A stretch of 20,975 nucleotides of DNA. Origin: a virus. A program made the position numbers and the translations under genes. Of this stretch, positions 13,201 to 20,767 are shown piece by piece (the first letter of the stretch is position 1; every line of letters begins with the position of its first letter). Under the pieces are notes generated by a model, which saw only the letters and a program-made list of their open reading frames with translations, ran no database searches and was not told where the DNA came from. The DNA is taken from the IMG/VR virus record IMGVR_UViG_3300011116_000381, positions 1 through 20,975 of that record. The stretch is one strand, 5' to 3'.

Positions 13201-16050
13201 CAATAACTGGTGTTCTAGAATTGCATCAGGCAATTGAACAGCATCTCCGCCAGCATTAACAATTGTAGGTACGCGGTTTTCTGCAATTGAACCTAGGCTA
13301 TAAGCCTTTTCGATTGCTTCTTCCTTGCCAGTAATCTTTGTTGAACGCTTAAGGATATCCATCTCTTCAGGAGTAAGGCTGAGTTTCTTGCCAATCTCTT
13401 CAGTAATATCTGTAATGCTTTTTTCAATTGCTACAGCACGTTCTTGATTTGTAGTAGCCTTGAATAAATTGCGCTGGGCAGCAGCAATAATTGCTTCTTG
13501 ACGGTCTTTGCCAAGCACTGTCTTAAATGCTGCAGAACTAATCCAGTCTTCAATTCCGTTTACAGTACCTGATGCATCACCTAAATTAAGCATTGTTCCA
13601 CGTACATAGAATCGGTTAAACGACTTCTCAATGGCTTCTGCCATGCGTACTGGTGTAAATGATACAGGGTCTACAAGACGTGCTAGAGGGTTTGCTGTCA
13701 TCTTACCAGCCTGTGCCTTAAGTCCTAGTGACAAAGAAGCCTTAAGATTACGTGGGTCTGTACTTTCTACACCCATATGGTTAAGGAATACCTTTAGTAC
13801 ATCATCAGATGTTTTAGCAGCAACTAATGAATCTACCATCTCTTTATCTAGTTTCTTACCAAAGAATCGATGAATAGTAAGTGCATCATCTTCTTTTGCT
13901 ACAATCTCTGCAATTTCATTAAAGCGACGACCAAGCATGAACTGCAATGGCTTGCTAAAGTCTTTGCCAACTTGTCCACCAAATGCATCAACAATTCCAA
14001 TTTCAGAACTAAGTTGCTCACGTAGTGCAGTCTTTTCTGAGATTTCAGTTTCAATTTTAAGAATCTTCTTAAGACCCTTGTACTCTGGGTCATTAATAAG
14101 TTCGCGTAGAATCTCTGGGTCTTTATTAGCCAAGTCACGAAGAGATGAAATATAGGCAATACGGTCATCTAATTTAATCTGCTGATTAACAATGTCATCT
14201 AATTGGTTCTGACGTTTAGCAAGTGATGTTTCTGTATCCTGAATAGAACCAAGTAACTTAGCAATATTAGGACCAAGATTAGTTGGGTCAGTAATTTCTG
14301 CTGCAGCCATAGCAACCTCTGCGCGAGATGCAGCAAGTCGTGGTGTATTAGTGATTACAAAACCACCCTTACCACCATAGATTGAACGAATGTTTGAAAA
14401 ACCGTCAACTTTCCAGATTTCAGCAACAGCATCTGAGATTTTAGCCATAACAGCAGGGTTCTTAATCTGTGCTACACGACCAATCAAGGAACCAAGGCTT
14501 TCACCTTGTACAAGTTCATCCCCCGCTGTATATAAAGACCCTAAGAAGCCTTCAAAGTTTGCTGTGTCTTGCTTAAGTGAACTAGCAAGGTCATCAAAAG
14601 CCTGCATAGCAGAAACATCGCCAGTTTCAGTAGCAAATTGGTCTAACTTATCAATTAATTGTGCACGACGAGCAGACTCTTCTGTAATCTCATCTAGGGA
14701 TGCACCCTTAAATGTGTCTGCAAGGTCAAGCAACTTAAAATCTTCGCTACCTTTAGCAGTCATAACGTACTCATCTAGACCAGAAGCACCAACTGTAATT
14801 TTTCCTGCTTCAGGAAGTTCATCTGTTATGATTAATCCTTCAAAGAATCCACCAGTGTTCTTCATATCGGCAGACAAAGTATCTACTGCTTTAGTTAGTT
14901 CACCATTTTGAACCTTAGGATTATATACAAACCACTCAGCAACCTTATTTGGTGAAAGAGTTGCAGCAGCAGTTGGGTCAGTTGCAAGATTTGAAAAGAT
15001 ATCTTTCTCAGTATTGAGCATTTTTGCAACAGTCTTAGACATAAGTTGTGACTTTTGCTTTTCAATTGTGCTAACTTCAAGAGAAGTCTTCTGATATTCA
15101 GATGAAAGACGCTTGTATCCCTTTGCTGCTTCCTTCTTACCAAGAGCCTCAAGTTCCTGAATGTCCTTGGTTACGCTAGCAACCTTCTCATCCTTAAGTG
15201 CTTGCTGTCCTGCTGTTGATAAAGGTGAGACTATTTCCTTAAATTTTGAAATCTTCTTACCTTGGCTGATAACTTTAGTAGCAGCGCCTGCACCAACCCA
15301 TGTAGATGGGTCAAGTGCGATGTTCAAAGTTGCATCAAGCAATCCTGACATGACTTTGTATGCTGTTGAATCTGGAGTTGCGCCAATTGACTTGGCTGCG
15401 AAACGTCCAATAGTAAATGATTGACCATTAATCTTGCCATAGGCAGCCATAGCCTTAGCCTGGTCTTTGCCTACACGTGATTCAGGCCCAATAAAGAATC
15501 CAGAACCTGTATCTACACCAGGCTTACCACCAACAACATCTGAAATTAAAGAACCAAACTGTGTATTCTTTCCACCAAGTGTTGCTAAATCTTTTACAAA
15601 CTGTCCTGCATTACCTGCAGATACGTCACGTGTAAGTGTAGTTACAAGGTCATATGGCTGACGTAGCATAGCAAAACCTACACGAGTAGCACCCTTGATA
15701 GGGTCATAGATTGCATTACTAAATGCTGAACCAATAGAACCTAAAAGTCCACGGTCTTTTTTAACATTAGACTTAATCTTCTCAACGTTCATTGCATCGT
15801 TTTTGAGTTGAGTGATACCGTCTACTGAAACAATCTTACCGATACCAGGAGTATCAACAGTTAATCCCTGCTTGACCATAGACATTACTAGGTCTTTACT
15901 CATATTTGGATAGCGCGAAGTAATTGCGTTAAAGTTATCAAATTTATCTGGAGTCAAGGTAGCAGCCTGCATGGAAACCATACGGCGCATTGTCTCGCCT
16001 TGGTTATTATACAGTGACTGAGCAGCAGGTGATAATGTTGGATTAGCCAC
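10237..16050 (-). CDS. Giant virion protein, 1937 aa, probably internal/ejected
   Basis: An N-terminal region (1-235) includes RGLLGSIGSAFSNAIYDPIKGATRVG, a possible amphipathic helix. LLDATLNIALDPSTWVGAGAATK follows at ~237-259, with coiled coils at ~285-350 and ~610-695. Around 1000-1030 is SYIFRNIAEMQMRQLFSG, and around 1430-1475 is WRLAFPFAQAHYNTLNKWNELFWANP. I recognise these last three phrases as recurring in very large virion proteins of aquatic and actinobacterial phages, whose function is not established. I looked for single-subunit RNA polymerase, lysozyme, transglycosylase and ADP-ribosyltransferase motifs and found none. The GTG start at 16050 overlaps the previous TAG as TAGTG with only a weak upstream purine run, so translation probably depends on re-initiation. 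Size and position suggest a packaged internal protein. Confidence 0.85.
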   Translation of the reverse strand: MANPTLSPAAQSLYNNQGETMRRMVSMQAATLTPDKFDNFNAITSRYPNMSKDLVMSMVKQGLTVDTPGIGKIVSVDGITQLKNDAMNVEKIKSNVKKDRGLLGSIGSAFSNAIYDPIKGATRVGFAMLRQPYDLVTTLTRDVSAGNAGQFVKDLATLGGKNTQFGSLISDVVGGKPGVDTGSGFFIGPESRVGKDQAKAMAAYGKINGQSFTIGRFAAKSIGATPDSTAYKVMSGLLDATLNIALDPSTWVGAGAATKVISQGKKISKFKEIVSPLSTAGQQALKDEKVASVTKDIQELEALGKKEAAKGYKRLSSEYQKTSLEVSTIEKQKSQLMSKTVAKMLNTEKDIFSNLATDPTAAATLSPNKVAEWFVYNPKVQNGELTKAVDTLSADMKNTGGFFEGLIITDELPEAGKITVGASGLDEYVMTAKGSEDFKLLDLADTFKGASLDEITEESARRAQLIDKLDQFATETGDVSAMQAFDDLASSLKQDTANFEGFLGSLYTAGDELVQGESLGSLIGRVAQIKNPAVMAKISDAVAEIWKVDGFSNIRSIYGGKGGFVITNTPRLAASRAEVAMAAAEITDPTNLGPNIAKLLGSIQDTETSLAKRQNQLDDIVNQQIKLDDRIAYISSLRDLANKDPEILRELINDPEYKGLKKILKIETEISEKTALREQLSSEIGIVDAFGGQVGKDFSKPLQFMLGRRFNEIAEIVAKEDDALTIHRFFGKKLDKEMVDSLVAAKTSDDVLKVFLNHMGVESTDPRNLKASLSLGLKAQAGKMTANPLARLVDPVSFTPVRMAEAIEKSFNRFYVRGTMLNLGDASGTVNGIEDWISSAAFKTVLGKDRQEAIIAAAQRNLFKATTNQERAVAIEKSITDITEEIGKKLSLTPEEMDILKRSTKITGKEEAIEKAYSLGSIAENRVPTIVNAGGDAVQLPDAILEHQLLRDMINLPDSKAVLKTLTNFQANAVYGRVRQGKVLAEEFGDVWRTAQLVFRFSYIFRNIAEMQMRQLFSGHNNIISSPLSFLSMVIADPQGNQFQKLVSRWGKYQYDAMGNSFKNADAEEELSDAVRGWRAQINRKQSVSDMRSSKHSQVFKFYKVVDSSHPQFMEGFAYTMNNFVADKFIPDVVKLMQNGDEAAKRGYVQKLIDNYDAPNNVLKDFSTGVFQKNEGIRNLFLKDPTAEFTPDNFNADNIFVYLFDEKQVDTVAGNIKALAGSGPKSHLVLELLRNGEVVVENNGKLTKIRAPYAQNIKNTAEMDIAEKQFLKAIEKNFTPDDVAGSNVFVTTERAIGQAGPKEITYIVDKFFELATRLESKYNFGPEYQMSYWDFMGGYVPMVKTEDLTTMLKNANNSLAPVVFGKKTIGRKHPTLRLLQQEVKKREKPGYVQEGGTDLQTLHQMAAREASKYVKDLFYDAARQNQWANAWRLAFPFAQAHYNTLNKWNELFWANPVPAIKFGKAYNSLNQQGSNTLYDVTGMTYDDQQGFFYTEPGSTNKQFKIPLVGSVMGAMAGMNVDMRSAMQITAPVQSLNLAFGQVNPGLPGIGPALQGLYAASGKTTAFGPVNDILRDIITPFGAPKSAEDFVFPAWLRKTIAYRMGDETMVQRGIKDWASYLASTGDYGANPLASDSARTKLFHDAESLSREVGFLNALFQSISPATPSTEILAKIKNPDNKMNFMTLTMLYSHWDAISRKNPGDYGKSVYQFAETFGANNLLIALGGSTGNVRGTDDAWTWLNNNPSAADKYARSPGDVVPYFFPGGEYSLKYYNWQKTTGARRSLSATELSNEAESMVYSMLKDQIAEQQIANRYPDFWYKEQIDKLNKEFGGSRPPDTVTTGTAQERIARIGEALQDPAFTQSSVYNQVSTFYPKYQEFQTLLNKAKVSNYAELTAKGGLATLMRNELVSLAEELMLENPSFSRMYYGVFAGQLKG

Positions 16051-16487
16051 TAAATACCCAATTCGTTGTATGCTTCAACAATCATGCGTAATTGACGTGA
16101 ATCAGGATTTGCCATTAGCATTGCACGCGCAAGAACTGAACCTTGGTCGATTGCATCAACTGGTGAAGGTAGTACTTCTTGTCCTCCACCAGGACCATAG
16201 GTTGCACCCTCTGACAGAGGAACACCTGGTGTACCAGGAGCAAATGCATTAACAGCATCTACTGAACCTGTAAGAGGATTACCTTGTGGTATATTTGCTT
16301 GTGGTGTAGAAACATTAGTAGATGCTGCACCTGCAATAGATGTTAAATCTGAACGTTCACTGTAAGAACCACCAGATGCATTTTCAATCTTTGCTTCACG
16401 TTGAATCTTCGCAACACGTTCTGAGATATTATTGTCGGTACGCTTAGCGTCTGCTCCGACACCCGAGACTACTTCATTTACTGCCAT
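16050..16487 (-). CDS. Small protein of unknown function between portal and giant gene, 145 aa
   Basis: The ATG at 16487 overlaps the previous stop as TAATG. The N-terminal ~45 residues are charged and partly helical (TDNNISERVAKIQREAKIEN). The centre is Gly/Pro/Ser/Asn-rich and likely disordered (PQANIPQGNPLTG, YGPGGGQEVLPSP), and the C-terminus is a helix (ARAMLMANPDSRQLRMIVEAYNELGI). No domain is recognised. Its location next to portal and upstream of the large internal protein would fit an adaptor or chaperone, but this is only context. Confidence 0.75.
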   Translation of the reverse strand: MAVNEVVSGVGADAKRTDNNISERVAKIQREAKIENASGGSYSERSDLTSIAGAASTNVSTPQANIPQGNPLTGSVDAVNAFAPGTPGVPLSEGATYGPGGGQEVLPSPVDAIDQGSVLARAMLMANPDSRQLRMIVEAYNELGI

Positions 16488-16705
16488 TAGTCTTCATCCT
16501 CATCTAAGTGTTTTCTAACATCGTCTAGTGTTGGCGCTGATTGCATCCAGTCAGGATATGCTTGCTTTGCAGAAAGAATATACAAAGCATTATCAACTGT
16601 AAATCCTGCTTTACGCAATGACTTATAAAACTCATGTAACTCAATAGCGTACTGGTCTAGTTTTGAGTAGTTATCATCAACTACTTTTTTCTTCCTTGTA
16701 GCCAT
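16487..16705 (-). CDS. Small helical protein after the portal, 72 aa
   Basis: The protein is MATRKKKVVDDNYSKLDQYA, then IELHEFYKSLRKAGFTVDNALYILS, then a tail rich in Asp and Glu (TLDDVRKHLDEDED). A basic N-terminus, an amphipathic helical pair and an acidic C-terminus fill the whole length. AAGGA lies about seven bases upstream of the ATG at 16705. The FYKSLRKAGF-x-x-x-xAL...PDW phrase resembles small proteins found beside portal genes in actinobacterial phages. Function is not known to me. Confidence 0.78.
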   Translation of the reverse strand: MATRKKKVVDDNYSKLDQYAIELHEFYKSLRKAGFTVDNALYILSAKQAYPDWMQSAPTLDDVRKHLDEDED

Positions 16706-16714
16706 TTTGTTTCC

Positions 16715-18448
16715 TTATCCTAGTCCTGCTAACATTGTTGCTAAATCTGCTGGGGGTTGTTGAGGGGCTCCGCCAGAAGGTTGTCCAGGAGCCGCGGGGG
16801 ATGTGGGCGATTGCTCAACTGGGCCTTGTGTGCCTGGCGGAGCCATCTCTGGCTGAGTTGGTTGTTGAGGTGCTTCCACCTTAAACACTGCCAACGCAGC
16901 AGCCTCTATGCTCTCCCCTTTACGACGACGTTCAATAACGTCGGCAATATTTTGGATTAACTTAGTAGGGTCTTGACCCTGTGCTACCATTGCTGGAATT
17001 GCTTGTGCACTTGCAGTAATCGATGCAGTAAGATTCTCACGCATCTTTTCAATCTCAATACGTTGTTCTTCCATAGTAACGTTAACGCTCCATGGCAACT
17101 CACGACGAATGAAGTCCTTAGATACTAAGTCAGCACCTAATGCTTGTAGAGAGAAAATCAGAGCACGCGAAGGGTCTAATCCAGCCATCAAGCCATATCG
17201 GACTTCTACCGAAGTATCGCCCTTAATGTCCTTGCTTGGCATGTACTTTAACTCGTACGGTGTGCCTTGCGCTACGCCTCTGACACTCTTTTCCTTATTG
17301 AAAAGGAGTTCATCCATTTCAAAACATAACTTGATTACATCTTCCAACACCTCAGCAAGAACTGTTTGACCAGCCTTAATCTGAGAGTCGAAAGCACCAA
17401 GTAATGCTTGGACACCTTGACCAGTGATAACACTTGCGTCAATGTTTCCAGTTCTACCTTCAGGATATCGAGCACCTAAACGTAATTCAGATTGGAGTGC
17501 TGATTGCTCCTGGAAAGTAGCCGTGGGAATATCCAAACGGACACGCCCAACACCATTAGGTTGTGAAGTGCGGATGATTGCATCTGGGCCCATAGGCATA
17601 TCCAGAACATCGTCAGGCACAACGAGAGGGGCTTGGATTGACTTTTCAGCCGCTTCCATAGCCAAGTTTGCAAAACGTGCACGTGCAAGTTGTACAAAGA
17701 TTACATCATCAAACTGTCCACGAGGCTTACCATCAATAGATGGACGCTCTGCAATAACTACTGTCATTCTACCCATAGGGTTAATAGCACTGCTAAGGAC
17801 AAGGTTCTTGCGTGATGGTACATACAAAGTAATATTATTCTTATCCATGTAGCGGATAATTTCTAGTTCATTGTTTAGGTTCTGTTCAAAACCAAACTGA
17901 CCAAGGATTGCTCTCTGATGCTCAGGAAACTCATTGACGAGTTCACCCATGCTCTTTACATAACGCTTTGCGTATGCAACCAAACGACCAAAACGGTCAC
18001 GCTCATAGTAGACACCAGTTGGGTCTTCTACGCGGATGCGTGGCATATCGTTTTCCCAGTCTGCCTCAACGTGGACAGGTAAGAAACCATAGGAGAAGTA
18101 CTGGTCAGAACCACCATACATTTGAGTTTGTAGACGTGAATGATAAACATAGTTGTTAGCAATCATGCTGCGCTTATCAGCAAAAGCACGTGCTCTATCT
18201 GATGTTACATTTGTAGTCGAGCAGTTGATTGATGGCAATGGAGCCAATACTTCTGCTAAATCGCGTGCTGCAACGTCAACAAAGTTAGCAACCATGGCAT
18301 GAGGCATACCATCTGGAAATAGGTCAGGATAAATCTCAACCATGCGTCCTTGACGCACAGCAAGCACATTCCCCATTTGTGAATCACGCTCTACGGCGCG
18401 ATGCTTCATAGCATCTACGCGACGCGCAATTAAGTCAATGTCTGCCAT
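16715..18448 (-). CDS. Portal protein, 577 aa
   Basis: The N-terminal phrase MVANFVDVAARDLAEVLAPLPSINC, the central QPNGVGRVRLDIPTATFQEQSALQSELRLGARYPEGRTGNIDAS segment and the helix QALLGAFDSQIKAGQTVLAEVLEDVIKLCFEMDE follow the plan of large portal proteins of actinobacterial phages, which form the dodecameric DNA channel at one head vertex. The C-terminal ~60 residues are a Pro/Gln-rich tail, likely disordered. I take the ATG at 18448 (MADIDLIARRVDAM) because AGGA lies about six bases upstream and just after the terminase stop. A longer frame from 18484 would overlap the terminase by 29 bases with no clear ribosome site. The gene directly follows the terminase, as usual. Confidence 0.9.
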   Translation of the reverse strand: MADIDLIARRVDAMKHRAVERDSQMGNVLAVRQGRMVEIYPDLFPDGMPHAMVANFVDVAARDLAEVLAPLPSINCSTTNVTSDRARAFADKRSMIANNYVYHSRLQTQMYGGSDQYFSYGFLPVHVEADWENDMPRIRVEDPTGVYYERDRFGRLVAYAKRYVKSMGELVNEFPEHQRAILGQFGFEQNLNNELEIIRYMDKNNITLYVPSRKNLVLSSAINPMGRMTVVIAERPSIDGKPRGQFDDVIFVQLARARFANLAMEAAEKSIQAPLVVPDDVLDMPMGPDAIIRTSQPNGVGRVRLDIPTATFQEQSALQSELRLGARYPEGRTGNIDASVITGQGVQALLGAFDSQIKAGQTVLAEVLEDVIKLCFEMDELLFNKEKSVRGVAQGTPYELKYMPSKDIKGDTSVEVRYGLMAGLDPSRALIFSLQALGADLVSKDFIRRELPWSVNVTMEEQRIEIEKMRENLTASITASAQAIPAMVAQGQDPTKLIQNIADVIERRRKGESIEAAALAVFKVEAPQQPTQPEMAPPGTQGPVEQSPTSPAAPGQPSGGAPQQPPADLATMLAGLG

Positions 18449-18455
18449 TTTTATC

Positions 18456-20327
18456 CTATTCGTTTTCGCCAAATTCATAGTCATTTAGATTGACCATATA
18501 GCGTTCTCGTTGTTGTCTTGGTGTTGCCCATTTATTAGGTAAGTGGCTTTGACCCATACGGGTTGTGCCAATGATTTCGCGTGCTCGTAGTTCACAGAAC
18601 CACAAAGCCATTACGCAGTCAGTCTTACCTTTAGTATCAGGCTTCCAAGTAATCAATTGCTGGATTAAAGCCTTAATGCCTTCTGAACCATCTTGTGATG
18701 GCAATTCCATTAAATTATCATCTTGATGTGTATTACCACGCATAGTCCCAAATAGACCAGACATAGCAGCCACACCAAAACCTGTATCCCATTTATTTCT
18801 ACCTGTGAACTGGCTAGAGAATCTCACACCAGCAGAGGCAAGAAAGTTACGCAAGACTTCATCTAAGGCATAAGCCTTCTGATGAGCATTGGTTTCAATA
18901 CGTAGTTCTTGTGGGCGATACTTATCAACCCACTCTTCAATCAACTTCTGAATCTTTTGCGGTGTAGGCTCCTGCATATTCTCTACATCCAAGATGTATC
19001 GCTTACGAGTTTGCCTATCTACAGTCATAACAACTGCTGCGGTATTGCCACTCATAGCAGGGTCTAGACCCATAATGGTATACCAGTGACCACGTTCATC
19101 AGGATGTCCAGCAGCACCAGGCTTTAGAGGTCCTCGTTTGCGCATCCTATTGACAGAACCTTGGACACACGCAGGGGGAAAGATTGAATCCTCTTGGACG
19201 TCTTGCTGTTGATAAACAAGTGCCCAAGCAGAAGGAGAGACTTCTGAACGTCTACGAAACAGTGCTGGCCCATTCCATTTAGGATAAAGACCGTCTTCAT
19301 CGGGTAGGATGTTCTCATCTGAACCCTCCCATGGGATATTAGACTTTGGCCAAAGGGTAATCCATTTTTCGGGGTCATCGTCATACTCCAATACTGCAGG
19401 CATCGACATGTATGTAAAGGGAGTTTTGCCACCAGTCCAGTGGTCAGGGTTTCTAATCTCGCGGTATAAATCATTTGAGGCGATACGTGTGCCTACGATA
19501 AGTAACTTACCAGAATCACCTAGACGAGTTACAACGTCTCGCTGCAACCACAATAGTTGCTTTTCCCATTCATGAGCGTTAGATGTAGTAACAACGTCGT
19601 CAAGAATGATAAGGTTAGAACGCGCACCAGTGATTTGACCACCAACACCCAGAGCCTGAACAGTCGGGTCCTTTTCGGTGGAATCGCGGCTGAGATAAAT
19701 ACGGTCAGCCTTCCAGGTATCAGCATCTTCTTTCCATCCTCCAGCAGAACCATAGACACTCTGCATCTTAGCCCAGCGTTCATGAGATAGGCGCTGCTTG
19801 ATAGAGTAGAGATACTCCTTGGCACGCTCTTGAGTTTTGGAGACGATAGTAATCTTAATATTGGGGTCCATGGCAATACGGTAGACACAGTAGTTGACTG
19901 TGATAACTGTAGACTTAGCGTGCTCAGGCGGAACGTTTAAGAGCAAACGCTTAGCCGAGGCTGGCTCATAGACCATGCTATTGTGGATGTAACTTGGCTC
20001 ACGTCCTTCTAGGATATCAATCCAGGAACGGTGGTGAGGAAAAATCGGGCTATCTAGAAACTCTGCTGAGAACTGCTCAAAGCCTATCTTGTACTTGACA
20101 TCTCCTGTGGTAATGCTGAGAACCTTTTCGCCCTCTAAACGGGCTTTCTCCAAGGACTTCATAAACTGCTCGTCCTGGCGCCAGGTCTTCATGACATCTG
20201 GCTTACGGTCAGACCTTGCTATGGCATCATCTAGGGATAGTCCCTGACTTACAAACTCAATTACCTTTGCCTTAGCCTCTTTGAGTGCTATGACATTATG
20301 GTGTTCTTTACCTTTGCCTGCTGCCAT
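18456..20327 (-). CDS. terL: Terminase large subunit with N-terminal helix-turn-helix segment, 623 aa
   Basis: Residues ~17-64 (IEFVSQGLSLDDAIARSDRK..MKTWRQDEQFMKSLEKAR) look like the helix-turn-helix DNA-binding part of small terminases. An ATPase domain follows, with a Walker A-like VPPEHAKST (132-140) that lacks the usual glycines, Walker B LIILDD (239-244) and a coupling motif LLIVGTR (275-281). The nuclease domain has GLDPAMSG (Asp422), LRIETNAHQK (Glu478) and KTDCVMALWF (Asp570), the acidic triad of RNase H-like terminase nucleases. The protein pumps DNA into the prohead and cuts it. The ATG at 20327 is preceded by AAGGGGAG at only about three bases, which is unusually close. No separate small-terminase gene is present next to it in the window. 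Confidence 0.93.
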   Translation of the reverse strand: MAAGKGKEHHNVIALKEAKAKVIEFVSQGLSLDDAIARSDRKPDVMKTWRQDEQFMKSLEKARLEGEKVLSITTGDVKYKIGFEQFSAEFLDSPIFPHHRSWIDILEGREPSYIHNSMVYEPASAKRLLLNVPPEHAKSTVITVNYCVYRIAMDPNIKITIVSKTQERAKEYLYSIKQRLSHERWAKMQSVYGSAGGWKEDADTWKADRIYLSRDSTEKDPTVQALGVGGQITGARSNLIILDDVVTTSNAHEWEKQLLWLQRDVVTRLGDSGKLLIVGTRIASNDLYREIRNPDHWTGGKTPFTYMSMPAVLEYDDDPEKWITLWPKSNIPWEGSDENILPDEDGLYPKWNGPALFRRRSEVSPSAWALVYQQQDVQEDSIFPPACVQGSVNRMRKRGPLKPGAAGHPDERGHWYTIMGLDPAMSGNTAAVVMTVDRQTRKRYILDVENMQEPTPQKIQKLIEEWVDKYRPQELRIETNAHQKAYALDEVLRNFLASAGVRFSSQFTGRNKWDTGFGVAAMSGLFGTMRGNTHQDDNLMELPSQDGSEGIKALIQQLITWKPDTKGKTDCVMALWFCELRAREIIGTTRMGQSHLPNKWATPRQQRERYMVNLNDYEFGENE

Positions 20328-20341
20328 GACTCCCCTTATTA

Positions 20342-20364
20342 AACCCTCATATAAAACCAGGGTT
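20342..20364. repeat. Inverted repeat just upstream of the terminase start
   Basis: AACCCT and AGGGTT can pair around an 11-base AT-rich loop, 14 bases before the terminase ATG. In the transcript it could form next to the ribosome site. Confidence 0.4.
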
Positions 20365-20382
20365 ATTTCCCCCTTATCGCTC

Positions 20383-20398
20383 GGCTCGCTTGCGAGCC
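20383..20398. repeat. Perfect inverted repeat GGCTCGC/GCGAGCC
   Basis: GGCTCGCTTGCGAGCC has seven-base arms around TT, so it is strong as DNA or RNA hairpin. No T-run follows on either strand, so it is not an intrinsic terminator. It would lie in the 5' leader of the terminase mRNA if the proposed promoter is used. Confidence 0.55.
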
Positions 20399-20421
20399 TC
20401 GCTACCCCCTCGTATGTTCGT

Positions 20422-20441
20422 GGCTGGCATCAAAGCCAGCC
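20422..20441. repeat. Perfect inverted repeat GGCTGGC/GCCAGCC
   Basis: GGCTGGC and GCCAGCC (seven bases each) flank a six-base ATCAAA loop. It also falls in the presumed terminase leader and has no adjoining T-run. Confidence 0.55.
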
Positions 20442-20524
20442 CTTACGGTCTGTCTTAGCCACCCACTCACAGTCAGATAAACTCACTCTGTAGTAGTCGT
20501 TCGTTTATCGTTACATATATACTA

Positions 20525-20593
20525 ACCCGTTCAAATATAAAAACCGAACGGTACTATATATTAAATGTGACGAAAGTCACCCGTTTTATTATA
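20525..20593. promoter_or_regulatory. Operator-like ACCCGTT repeats around the candidate promoter
   Basis: ACCCGTT occurs at 20525-20531 and again at 20579-20585, each followed by a similar AT-rich stretch ending TATA (12 of 15 positions agree over 20525-20539 and 20579-20593). An inverted copy, GAACGGT, lies at 20546-20552, so CCGTTC and GAACGG also form a hairpin at 20527-20551. The copies flank or touch the proposed -35 and -10 elements, the usual arrangement for repressor or activator binding. No regulator gene is in the window. Confidence 0.35.
20553..20580 (-). promoter_or_regulatory. Candidate promoter for the terminase/structural operon
   Basis: On the minus strand GTGACT (four of six matches to TTGACA) is separated by 16 bases from TATAGT (five of six matches to TATAAT). 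The start site would be near 20546, giving a leader of about 220 bases before the terminase ATG that contains three strong hairpins. The -35 overlaps the small hairpin GTGAC-GAAA-GTCAC. It is the best sigma70-like pair I found here, but an AT-rich region yields such matches by chance. Confidence 0.35.
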
Positions 20594-20619
20594 CTAATAC
20601 GGACATACGGGACACTAGA

Positions 20620-20648
20620 GGCCAAATACTGTAAAAATATTTTTGGCC
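20620..20648. repeat. Inverted repeat GGCCAAA/TTTGGCC
   Basis: Seven-base arms flank a 15-base AT-rich interior. It lies upstream of the candidate promoter and could be a protein-binding site or part of an unwinding region. Confidence 0.4.
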
Positions 20649-20662
20649 GATAGTGTATACCT

Positions 20663-20705
20663 ATAGCCAGGGGCTATTAATAGCACTGGGGTCGCTGGGG
20701 CGACC
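20663..20705. repeat. Two adjacent small hairpins
   Basis: ATAGCC/GGCTAT (20663-20677, three-base loop) is followed by GGTCGC/GCGACC (20690-20705, TGGG loop). After the second, on the plus strand, ACGAAGTTTTTC follows, so a weak plus-strand terminator facing incoming transcription is possible. Confidence 0.4.
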
Positions 20706-20767
20706 ACGAAGTTTTTCAGCGAATGATGAGCGCGAGGGACGAGCGCATTCGCGTCTTTATCCTCTAT

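Noticed and set aside
10237-16050. N4-type virion RNA polymerase, suggested by the N4-gp56-like capsid and a giant virion protein
   Set aside because: I found none of the single-subunit polymerase motifs (no R-x-x-x-K-x-x-x-x-x-x-YG, no HD-type motif C context), so the size similarity is not enough.
18449-18484. Longer portal start at 18484
   Set aside because: It overlaps the terminase end by 29 bases and has no clear ribosome site, whereas the ATG at 18448 has AGGA at good spacing.
20400-20520. Possible tRNA around the GGCTGGC hairpin
   Set aside because: There is no cloverleaf: acceptor, anticodon and T-arms with a GGTTCGAAT-type loop cannot be assembled around it.
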